A DNA stretch of 64,000 nt from Erythroxylum novogranatense (lineage: Eukaryota; Streptophyta; Magnoliopsida; Malpighiales; Erythroxylaceae), in assembly GCA_029891385.1 (NCBI GenBank), contig CM057224.1:28475005-28539004 (forward strand), read 5' to 3'. The translations under genes and the position numbers were made by a program. Each line of letters opens with the position of its first letter. Positions within the stretch are counted from its first letter, which is position 1. Of the stretch, positions 11,090-22,566 are shown piece after piece. The notes under the pieces are model-generated. The model was not told where the DNA came from, did not search any database, and saw nothing but the letters and a program-made list of their open reading frames with translations.

Positions 11090-14000
11090 TGTGACATCCC
11101 GTTACCCATGTGAGGGATAAAATTGTGAATTACGAGAATTATTGAGAAATTAAAAAGTGCAATTCATGTTTATGCTAAATTTGATATACACAATTTTTGC
11201 ACATTAATATGATTGTACATGCATTCATGACATTTTTCCGGGTATAATTGAGTTGTTAATGCGATTAAAATGTGATTTGGCAATTTTGGTCAATTTAGAA
11301 TATTTTGAAATTTTTGTTGAATTTTTAGAAAATTATTGAAAATTGGACCAATCCTATTGAGAGACGTGGACTGATCATTTAGTGACAAATGACCTACATG
11401 CAAAGCTGACATATGGCAGTATGGAATAGCGACATGTGTAGGACGTGCAATGTAGGCACGTAGTGTATAGACTTCGGTATAGCTCATTCCTCCGTTGTTT
11501 TCTCTTCACCGAATGCATTGTTGAAAAATCTTCTTCTGGTTTTACCAAACGCCGATCATCAGTCGTTATTGTTGTGTCAGTGATTCACTCTCACTGCTGG
11601 GAAATATTGCTTAAGCAAGTAAGTTTACGGTATATATATATATACATGCATGTGAAGTTACACGGTGTAGTCTCGGTGAATGCATAGATTAGAGGATTGT
11701 TTTGAGAATAAGAATTGTTTAATATGGTGTTCAATGAACTCTAGATTGAATGATGCGTATATACCCTGTTCGGGTTAGAGAAAACTAAAATGGGTGTGCA
11801 TGCATTTTGTTAGAAGTGAAGCTGCATGTGTGAGGGTCGAATTTTGATGTTTTAAATGAATCTTGAATTTGATCTTTTGTAAATGATTCGAACTGGATTA
11901 GGGGTTAATTGGAGTGAAGTTTTAGAGATTATTTTGGGTATAGAAGTGAAAAATCTGGAAAAAGAAATCGGGGAAGACGAGTTTCAGAACTAGACGTCGC
12001 GACGTGTTCTTTTGTACGTCGCTACGTGTAGCTTATTTTGTTTATTCATCGCGGCGTCCATTTTTATCCTCGCTTCGGCTCATCCCTCTTTGTACGTCGC
12101 AACGTAGGAGACCTCCCTTGAACTCGTCGCGGCGAACGTTGCAAAAATCCCGAGAAAAATTGAATTCTGGGCTGTTCGTCGCGACGTCACTTTTTGTCCT
12201 CGTCGTGACGAGCAACCCCTCCTTCGACTGCTCGAACATCCTTTCGTATTTTGACCATAACGTTCTCTATACGGATCCAAATTGGGTGATTTTTGATTTT
12301 TTGTAAACTAAAGACATAGGGATACAACTTTTATGAAGAAATGAAGTTTTAATTCTGTCTCTAAGAGTTTCAATTTTTGGTTGGAAGTTGAGATATGAAT
12401 TCTGCTGGAACTTATGAACCGTATAGAATATTTTGAGGATATCTCTTGGTATACTAATTCAAATTAAATGATTTCGGTGTCTTTAGAAAGCTAAGAAATG
12501 GAAGAACAACTTTACAGAAGGAAGTTTTGTCTAATTTGCTCATTTACCTTATCCAATTTAGTATGGAAAGTTGACCCGAATATGTTTTATAGGAAAAATC
12601 CGAAGTGGTCAATGAAGCTATGAAATTATTTGACATTGTTTGGTCTAATTCAGTTGTAATTATACATGGTATTAACGAGGAATTGATATATGAATGATTT
12701 TAATAAGGATCGCGTCTTTATACCCCGGAATTGTCATTGAACATGCATTTTGCATACATTCTATACATTGATGTGCATGAAAAAACCACTTGTGTATTTA
12801 TGCAAAAATGTGATAATTGTGAATGTGTTTTGTATATTTTAGAGGAGCATATCGGACGCCAATCGGATATTGTTGGACCATCCAGGCAATAGCTTATTGG
12901 AGCGTACTGTGAGTCAACCTAGATGATTTCCTAGGATTGATTGATTTGATTTGTTTACAACTTCCCATATAATTAAATTGCTTGCGATTTGTTTATGAAT
13001 TCTGGACTTTAATTGTCTGAGGAGATCAATTTTCGGGAATGTATTGGAAGTGCTTTGATTGTGGCTTTGTGTGCTCTGAAATTCTGAATATTATGTGAAT
13101 TCTCAACGGAAGTTGAATGCCGGACTTAGGTCCGATGATTATGAGTTTTGTATAAGCACCATATGTGATTGCTATGTAAGTCATATTCAGTTTTGATGCA
13201 TTGGAATTGTTCTGAATTGATGTGGAATCCTTTATGATATGTGAATTCTCAACGGATGCTGAATGCCGGACTTAGGTATGATGATTATGAGTTTCTGACT
13301 GAATATCATATGTGATTGTCTGATATGACATAATCAGTATTTGATGCATTTCATAAATGCATGCTCAGATAAAGGCGTTGTGACTTGAGTTGCCAGTATG
13401 AAGCGCTTCCACGTAAAGCTTTGCTCCGTGATATATGTGTGTGCACGTAGAGCTATGCTCCGTGATTCTGTTCTGACTGTGCCCTGTGGGCTAATATTTG
13501 TATAAGTATGTGATAGGCACTCAGTCACAACAATAAGAACGAATGTGAGTCTCATGCATATAACATTCATATAAGACTGAAACTCCTTGAATGATTTGCA
13601 AAGCTGAAGTGAGTGATACATTGATATAAACCGTTGCTATACTTGGCTACGTGAATTGTATGATCACATGAGATGCCATGTTATGTGAATATCAGAAATA
13701 GTTATATGTTCTGAATGAATATCTTTGATATATGTGATGTTTGTTTGTAATTCGGTGAATTCATCAATGATGGTTCACTCACTGAGTTGCAAAACTCATA
13801 AAAAATTACAATGTGGCTTTTCAGGTTCTGAGGAATTTTTTCAGCTAGGCTCAATGGAGTATAGCCACTGAGTTCTGATATGGATTTAGGGGTCGGGACT
13901 AGTTTGCACCTGCACATGTCTTCATGGACTTTATTTTTGAATTATATTCTACAAAAATTGTACAAAGTGTATGTAAACGATTTGGTAATGAAATGACTTT

Positions 14001-14275
14001 ATGGTTTCAAGTGTTTTGTATATGAAATGGGCCCAAATTTAAGGTTAAATACTAATGTTTGTAAAGATTGTAGCTTGGAAATGGAAACGTTTTCAAATGA
14101 CATGGGCCCAATTTGATTAGTATTTTCCGCTTGCATGTTCCTTATTTTTAAAGAAACAAAAGTTTTGTAATGAATTTTGACTGAATGATCGTTCTAGCAT
14201 GCCATCCTTGCGGGGTAAGTACTCAGATATCACCATGGATGTCGGGTATGTGTCTTGTGAGAGTGGGGTGCTACA
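11090..14275 (+). repeat. 5' LTR of gypsy element C, 3186 bp
   Basis: It starts TGTGACATCCCG and ends GGGGTGCTACA, followed by a primer-binding site. Compared with the 3' LTR at 26845 it is very similar, but it holds two stretches (near 11775-11850 and 12490-12560) missing from the 3' copy. It contains a TATA run at 11632-11644, reiterated CGTCGCGACG-type words at 11994-12215, and two related copies of a phrase about fitting outer bases and 'tacaactttta' near 12240-12420 and 12430-12600. Its palindrome array is weaker than in D (near 13390-13500). ORFs at 12004-12306 and their antisense frames are chance. Confidence 0.9.
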
Positions 14276-14278
14276 TTT

Positions 14279-14290
14279 TGGTATCAGAGC
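14279..14290 (+). other. Primer-binding site of element C
   Basis: The sequence tggtatcagagc lies three bases after the LTR end and matches the tRNA-iMet type site used by many plant LTR elements. Confidence 0.85.
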
Positions 14291-16155
14291 CCAGTTTTGG
14301 TATCTTACATGGGTAGTTTTCGACATATGTGCTAAGTTACGTGCATTTCAATCATGTCATAGCAGGCAGTAGCAACTGATCCCTAGTCTGAGTTGCATTT
14401 ATATGGGTCACATACATGAGCATTTGTTAAGTGTTTAAATTGATAGAAGTAGTGGGAAGAATGATGATCTACCTGACTATGAGAAAATGAAAGTTTGTGG
14501 ATATTTAGAAAAGGAAAATAGTATATGGTTAGCTATGACAAATAATGATGTAATGTATTTGTAGTGGTGGTCGTATTATGGAATACGATATCAATATTGT
14601 ACTGTGGTAATATATCCCCGAATGTGATATATATGTGAATACATTGTCATAGATTGATTAAGGAAAGTAATGATATAAAGATGAATGACGAGATTTAAAG
14701 CGTACAAACCGAGTTGAAAGAAAATAAAAAAAATTTCCTATGACTTTGAGAGGTCAAACTTGGACTTGAAATGGGTGTCGGATAAATGTGATATGAGTTA
14801 TGATTCACTATAAGAATATGTTGGTGGAATTGCGATCAAGATTTTAGGATGATAAGTCCGAATTGATGGTGAAAATACGTATGTATGACGATATAGTGGT
14901 AATTGGATGATGAGATAAAGATAGTGAGAATTGTAAAAGTTGTCATGGTTTGGTTAAATTGTTATTTTGTGAGCACATATTTAATAATGGGATCACCATG
15001 ACAAATGTGAGAATCGAGCACATAAGAATTATATGTGTGAAGATGATATAGGAAGCAATTTATGATATATGAATAATTGATAGTCATGGTTCCCATAACT
15101 CAAGGTCTAAGATGAATTAAAGTAATGCATGAAAGTGCTTATAGTGATTGATCGAAAATAGATTGAGAGTGTTAAAGATGTTAGTGTGTGTGATGAATTC
15201 GAGGGAAAAAGAAGAAAAATGTTTTCCTAAATCAAATGGGCTAAAGATATTTTGAGCATGAGTTATTAATTAGTGAATTGTCTTAAATACATCTCTAGAT
15301 GAGATGTAATGATCGTGAATAGTTGAAAGTGACCTTTTTGGGGTATTAAGAATGTTTGATAAGCAATGATGGGAATAGTTGATTGATAAGGATTAGATGA
15401 AAGATATAGTTGATCGTAGCAAGAAATCTTCTTTGGCAGAAGAAGTTCACCGAATAAAGTTAAGTTGACCAAATGGTTTACTTTTAAGAATGAATGAAAA
15501 CGAAATAAATTAAAGCTTTATTCCTAATGAAGACTTATGCATAAGATATAAAATGTGCTGCTAAGAGTGTATGCATTTTGTTTGAGGTAAAGTATCCAAC
15601 TATGTGATTGGATTCTTGAATCTGGGGCGACACTAGCTAATGTGAATAGAACTTAGGCCGCATTATATTATGTGAAACTATGTTCTGGGAATACAAATTG
15701 ATTTGATGAGTATGTTGCTAACACAGGAAGATTACGTTTGTGAATAAATTGAAATGAGTGGAGACACTAGTAAGAATGGTTTGACATTGCAATAAGCCAA
15801 TGTGAAATAAGAGGAAATCATACAAATGGAAGAATAATTCGAGAAAATAAGTCAATTGGGAAATTAAAAAAAAAATGAGATAATATTATGTCATTGAGGA
15901 ATCAAGTGCGTAAGGAATTACGAGAACAAATCATGGGAACATAGAGTTTTGACAATATTTGTTAGAGTTAACCACACCCCTGAAAGTGTCATGGTATTGA
16001 AGAATAAAGAGATCCAATTTTTTTTTGATCAATTAGTGGTTGTGATCATATCTTGAATGTATTTGAAGAGTTGAAAAGAATATTTTGATTACTTAAGAAA
16101 GTGTGTGGTTTCGAATATATGCATGAAATTCTGTCTGTGCATTAAAGTGAAAGCT

Positions 16156-16160
16156 ATGTG
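16156..16160. repeat. Target-site duplication of element D, left copy
   Basis: The 5-bp word atgtg here is repeated exactly at 25075-25079 on the other side of element D. Confidence 0.9.
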
Positions 16161-16822
16161 TGTAGCACCCCACTCCCGCGAGACCCGAAGCCGACATCTA
16201 CTGTGATATCTGAGCCCGTGACCCGCGAGGGTGGTATGTTAGAGCAGTCAATGCAGTTTAAAAACTCGGTAATGCATTTTTCTTTTGGAAATCAATCGAG
16301 TGCGCATAAATCGGTAAACAGTTTGGGCTCGCAATGTGAAAACATTTTCATATCAGATACTATTTCAGTACTCAACTCAGTTCACATACATATAATCATA
16401 GCCAAATTGGGCCCAATACAATAAAGGTATTAATCTGTGAAAAATACAAATTTACACATATTAATCAGTATGACTCAAATGCAGACATGAAACCGATCCT
16501 GACTTCAAACTCGCCTCTTGCGAGACTCGTACTCCGTTTGTCTAACGGGTACTCTTGAATCCTGAAAATAATTGCAATGTTGGGTGAGTTTATAACTCAA
16601 TGAGAAACCATCATCGATGGTTCACTCAATTCATGCATATCTGATAAATTTACCAATTATCACATAATCACACAATAGCATTTACTGAAATATCACATGC
16701 AATTTCATTTTCACATTTCACGATCAATCATATACATATGCGATCGCGATGTGACACTTTCATTTTCTTTTGTTGTTGTGGTGCAGCACCAAACCGCTGT
16801 CGATGGATGAGAACATTGCGTT

Positions 16823-16924
16823 GAGCCAGTGGCTCTGAAAACATTGGGCTTGAAGCCCTGATACATTGAGCCTGAGGCTCTGAATACGTTGGACCTGAGG
16901 TCCTGTGCGTTGAGCTTAAAGCTC
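16823..16924. repeat. Phased palindrome array (element D, left LTR)
   Basis: Five 13-bp words start at 16823 (GAGCCAGTGGCTC), 16846 (GGGCTTGAAGCCC), 16868 (GAGCCTGAGGCTC), 16891 (GGACCTGAGGTCC) and 16912 (GAGCTTAAAGCTC). Each is an inverted repeat around one central base. Steps are 23, 22, 23 and 21 bp and spacers resemble tgatacatt or tgaatacgtt. Confidence 0.88.
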
Positions 16925-17871
16925 TCATATATGTTTTGTGTGATATACCCTGATACGGTGGCTGCACCGATCACAATTGCCTTTATCTGATCATACTTTT
17001 ATGCATGCAATGCACATGCCCCAATTGCCAATTTCACTTGCCAAATGTACATTCAATTTCACACATTTAACACTTCAATGACAAATCACCGATCCCTCGG
17101 ACACCCTTGGTCCGCTCCCAAATCTAATCAATCACGTAACCCTCCATTTCATCCACATGGCATAAGTACGGAATTAAACACACAAATATTGAGGAACCAA
17201 CTAGGTTACTCACCTGAACTTCCGAGCTACCTGCCTGGAAAGCTCAGCAATATCCGTGGAATCGTCGTTCCATCGGAGCCTCTATAACAATCAATTTATT
17301 TTCAATTACTGAAATGTACAATCAGAAATAATTTAATGACGCACATGAATTAATCAAAAGATGTACTATGCCTATTCACGACTTTCCCGGTGTTAAATCC
17401 TATATTCCACTTTCTTTTGTTAACTTCTAACTTTTTACTCACATTCTCAATAATGACTAATTTCAATTCAATAACATGATACGGAACTCCCCAATTTCAA
17501 TTCTAATATTCAGTCAATTTATCACATCATACTCGCTAGGGTATTATCTCACAGTCAACAGCACTATTCTTTAAGTCAAATTCATCCTTTATGCTCAGCT
17601 CCTAAAATTCCCAGTAGCAATGAATTTACTTTCAAAGTCTCACATTATACCCCAATTACTAAGTACAATTTTTAGGTTGCAATATAATCAAATTCTTAAC
17701 TGTCTTTCACTAATTGCAATCTCAAAAACCTGAATTCAAACTCTCATTCATTTCCTCAATTGTAGATCTCTTTATCTAGATCACAACGAATCAAACATCA
17801 CCTCAATTGGAGGTCTACACCATTAATTATGCCTCTAAAACCAAACTATATTCATTCAGGAAAAACAGCCT

Positions 17872-18065
17872 CGCGGCGACGTGAGGGCGTTTGTCGCGGC
17901 GACAAGGGGATCTCGCCGCGGCGTGGAAGGCTTGGAGGCTCGCCGCGACGTGCTTCAGTAAGCTAGCCGTGGCGAGTAAAAGGAAGGCTCGCCACGGCGA
18001 GACCTTCGCGTGCGCTGCGGCGAGAACACAATTTTCTCGCCGCGTCGTAACGCAGACACTCCGCG
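17872..18065. repeat. CpG-rich palindromic words (element D, left LTR)
   Basis: Many copies of cgccgcggcg, gtcgcggcgac, cgccgcgacg and single-base variants lie within about 190 bp, spaced by AT-richer or unrelated sequence. This is the most CpG-rich stretch in the window. Confidence 0.85.
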
Positions 18066-19038
18066 ACGTGCAGACTCCCAGTCATCTTCTCCGACGAGTT
18101 TTCGCCATTTTCTCTCTCTAATTAATCCTAACTCACAACCAACTCCCACAATCTTTTATATTTAACCCCATGAATGCATTTAACACATAAATAACAACAT
18201 TAAAACCAATTCACTTACCTAATCAAGCTTGAATCTCAAATCTCCCAGAAATCCCTACAATTCTTTCATCTTCTCTCTACGCCCACGGTGCTTCTCCAAC
18301 CTCAACAAATCTTCATCTTCCTCAAGAATCAAACAAGCTAACAATGAAAATCACAAAGAGAGGAAGAGACGATAATCATGGAGGAAGAATCGAAACTCAC
18401 CAAGGAGAGGAACCGATCATGCCCTAGGAGAGAAGAAGAGAATTTCTTTTCTCTTTAATTCAAATTATAAAGCATTTATAAGTGATTTGTCCCATTTTTC
18501 TCTTAATACCAGTAACTCTATTACTCTTTTCACGATCATTTCCAGTCCGATTTGTCTCCGAATTTCGATGACTCGACAAATAAAATTCCTAAAATCATAT
18601 TTTTAAATTTCCATAGCCATTGGACAATTATTTCAGCACTAGGTAGTCAATCTGTCTGACACTCGAAAAAATTTTCGGTCCGGACTTTTTCTCCCGAATT
18701 TTTCAGAAAATTTTCGAAGAGTCACTATCAATTAGCAATTACTCTAGAACATTTCCTATTCACATCTTCAAACACAATTCTTCTGAAATTCCCAATTATT
18801 CCCCAATTCTCCTTAGGTCAAAAGCAGACCTAATTATTCACAATTTTACAATTCATAATCGTATCACAATTAAATGCCGGGAAAAGTCATGAATACATGT
18901 ACCTATATGTGCATGTGCCAAATGACTCAATCCTCTACAATTAGAGGCCAAATGAATGTTCAGTCGATATTATGCGGTAAAATCCTATCCCGTCCCAAAT
19001 TACCCATTTAACCTTCCCATCGGTAACGGGATGTTACA

Positions 19039-22000
19039 ATTCTGCCCTCTTAATAAAAATTTCGTCCTCGAAATTTCATATACGATTGATCCGAGAAACA
19101 GGGGAATGGTTTCGATCACTCTATATACTGTATTCCACTTATTCCACTATATGACCAATTCCTGTCAAATATACTGAATCAATGCAATCGATCACTCTTT
19201 TTCCTTTCTTAATCTTTACACTATCATAACTGATACCTCATGATTACTCACAATTCATTACTTTCGGTATCATTAATACATATACCAGATTATAACAATA
19301 TTTCCTAATCTTGTCCATGTAACACTTAACAAATCCGAATCATCTCTTTGGTTTTAAACTTTCTTACCCATCTATTGACACCACAATCACATAGAGGTCA
19401 TTTAATCACGAAGTTAATTTCCCCATTTACCTTTATCTCCATCTATTCATTTTGGTCGAGGCGATACATTACGAAGCATTTCATTTGTTACTTATCAGAT
19501 TACCTCCACTTTAGTATTAAAACACAAATCTCATAAGATTCTAATAATCTCGATAATAATCAACTCGACACATTGTCATTAACTAGAATTTCTCAATCCC
19601 TATTATAGATTCATTTCACTCATCAACCTTATACACTATTCAAATGATGTCACCAATTTATCAATTGATATGTTCACAATCAATCTAACCTATACATCAA
19701 TTTCATGTCCCTATGAACTCCAAATATATCAGTTTTACATTTGTCTCCAACAGTCAAGGTTGTTGGTTATTCACACATATAATCATTCGAGTTTTCATTC
19801 TAAACCATCAATTACTCTTTCGATGTACTCTTACTATAGCATAAAACTTTGATTGGTTCCCATATTTTTCTCTAACAGTTTCTCTAGTCTGCACTACACA
19901 TATTTCATAATCAAACTATACATATCACCTTCATCGAAAATCTGAGTATTTTCAATTCCTCGATAAAGTTCGCAAATTTCAACACCTTAATTTGGTCTTT
20001 GCCAACCCTTTTTATGCACACCAATTTCGGAATTCCAATAGTGAATAATACTTTCCTTTTGCCCCTTATTGCTAGCTCGACAAATTGCATTCAGTAATAC
20101 ACTAGATTTAATAACCTTATCGCCCAAAATTGTGATATTCTGCGATTGAAATTTCGGTTCAATCCGTTTAATTGCATCACTATCTTAATTTTGCAATTAC
20201 TCAATCAATTTATCCTTTTTCGACTCATTCAAATTCCCTAAGTATCTTGACCGTTATCGATTTGCATAGTCATAGACATCTCCAAAAAGTTTCTGTACAA
20301 TTATTGTCTCCTAGCTTTTTAAAAGCAACACTCAGTACAACCAATTTCAAATCATCAATCATAATACCACCCATAAGATTATCCTTGTCCCTAGGTACAT
20401 GAAATCACTTTACACAATTTCAACAGATCACATCATAACCTTTACTGGGATACTTCTGTATATATTACAAAATCTCCAAATGTCTCTTGTATAATCATTA
20501 ATCATGCAATTCACACGTTTTTCCTCAAACATTTTTGTCAAAGCGCTAAGATCAGAAAATCTTTGATAATTTCTAAACGTATCCAGCATTTAGTTAGTTC
20601 TAATTAACTCCAATCCCGTATACATATAAGTCCCTTACAATTCTGCATTTTATCAATACCGATATCTTCATTAAGTCTCCCAATGTGCCATGTCCAAGTA
20701 CTAATTCATTCATAATTTATTTGATCCAATTAAGACTCACTTTCATGAAACTTGCATGACTTCATATTTCCTCAACTATGCAACATATCCTTTTTCACTT
20801 TTCAAATGCATTTAATCGATCATCTATGATCATAGTCACTATCCATTCTAAATACAATTAAGACACTTTACTCTTCAGTAATACAATAAACTCCTTATAC
20901 TCATGATTGATTCGTACAACTCTTCAAATATCAAACGTCTCTAATGAGAAACAATTTTCTTATAATTTTCTCAGTTTCATCATAACATATTCTGACACAT
21001 GTTCCTTTACCCTAATTTCTCCACATAACCCAATTTATTCGCAATAGATCACTCCCTGGGTAGAATAAACATTCATCAAATCAATCTCGTACATTCAGAA
21101 CATAATTACGCAAAATATACACGAACCTATTTTCTCCTCATATTCGCAATTAATATTTTCTTAATGTTCAGTAAGTCTCTTACATAATCGGATTCATCTC
21201 ATCATCATAATGTACACTTCTTCGGTAGCACAGTTTATCTCTTACACTTGAGTTTCCGCTAGGATTAGGACTCCAAAATTCACTTTCATTTCTTCTCAGA
21301 TTTATCTCTATATTGTCCTTGCATTGATCACCAATCAATTGAACCATTTGATCGACTTAATCTGATTCAGGTAAATTCTTCTTTGAAAGTAAATCTCTTA
21401 CTATTTTCATCGATACTACTTATGAGGTTCCTCAACTTCATAGTCGTCACATTTCTTGTCAGTCATTCTCAATGCCTTAAGAAATCAATTTCAGCTATAC
21501 ACAATATCCTATGTAGATCAATCTATGCCATAATCCATATAATCAGAACATCCTTTTTAATACTGTTCGTTGAGATACTCATTGGTAGCTTATACTACTA
21601 AGAACACTTTAATCACATTTAATTCTAGATAACCTTTCTCTTTTTTTTTTGGTACCAATTCTCAATCATGGGGACCTTGCTATACCCACGTCCCTCTTTT
21701 ATTCCCTCAAGCTCATTACCTATGCTAACATCATTAACAATCTCTCTTCTTTCCCAATTTATTATCATAAACACTTTCATTCCATAAGAATCGGACTAGC
21801 AATTATCAACTAACTCATTAATTTCCTCCCATGCCATCTCCACATATACGAGACAATTACGTTTAATATTTTCACTTGCCACGGGGCTCCCCGAATCAGG
21901 TGTGTTCACTTAGGCAAATCAACTGAACCTTAACCACTTTTTCATCTGTCATTATCAGTATCTTACATTTCAATCTTTTCATAATTGCCTCATACCTACG

Positions 22001-22566
22001 TATTTTCACACTCAAATCAATATCATAGCTATATACAATCATTCTTGGTTTTCCCACTAACCTAATCGATTCACAGTCATAAATCATTATTCATAACACT
22101 CTTCATAGTAATTAATCCCAATTATAACATTTTATTTTCATCCACTATGTTTATACACTTTCAATCTTGTCTTTTCTAACATATCTCTATTTTCCTTTAT
22201 CAATCCAAAACTATAACTTTATTTCTATCCCACATTCAAGGATATACCTCAGTATAACTCCAATATTGTATTTCATAATATATCCACCAATATCGACACA
22301 CTAAATGTTCATTAGCCAGATCGAATCATACACTTTTTCTTATTCTACGATATTCACAACTTCCTTTTATCTCATTCTAACATATCATCATTTCTCTCAC
22401 TATCTCTAACCGCTTAACGACTGATACATGCTTATGCATGTGACTCATATGCTAGACTGGGGATCAGTTGTCACTGTCTGCCGTGACATGACTTAAATGC
22501 ATGTGACTTGACACATTTTTCAAAATGACCATGTAAGATTGTACTTCTGGGCTCTGATACCACAAA
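19039..22566 (-). mobile_element. Element D interior, 3.5 kb without readable genes
   Basis: No frame over about 80 codons exists and none looks like a retrotransposon domain. Two recognisable parts remain at its ends. Next to the 5' LTR (22566 leftward) is a primer-binding site and a leader related to that of C. Next to the 3' LTR is the word aatttcgaggacgaaatt on the - strand (19058-19075), the typical last codons (NFEDEI) of Tekay/Del-type pol, followed by a purine tract. D is probably a large non-autonomous derivative or a fully decayed chromovirus. Confidence 0.75.

Larger units (their letters stand above)
14276..16160 (+). mobile_element. Gypsy C interior, left part, no open coding frame
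   Basis: Directly after the LTR lies tggtatcagagc (14279-14290), complementary to the initiator Met tRNA 3' end. The following leader is clearly related to the D leader read on the opposite strand: both carry a catgtcat-type word, then cagtagcaactgatcc or a close variant. No gag, protease or RT could be recognised, and frames are short. It ends where D is inserted, with the target duplication atgtg at 16156-16160. Confidence 0.75.
16161..19038 (-). repeat. 3' LTR of element D, 2878 bp
   Basis: On the - strand it starts TGTAACATCCCG at 19038 and ends GGGTGCTACA at 16161. Notable content is the conserved end region with hairpins (16606-16622), the phased palindrome array (16823-16924) and the CGCCGCGGCG-type words (17872-18065). 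It is about 370 bp longer than its partner because the partner lost a segment corresponding to about 18010-18405. Confidence 0.92.

Noticed and set aside
12004..12306. Overlapping sense and antisense frames in the CpG-rich LTR segment, also at 17891-18149, 24261-24581, 27704-28082 and 37016-37514
   Set aside because: CpG-rich segments are depleted of stop codons. The frames differ between LTR copies and carry no motif.
16823..16924. CRISPR-like regular spacing of short repeats
   Set aside because: Words are not identical repeats, the period is only 22 bp, and the array is in a plant retrotransposon LTR. It is a palindrome array.
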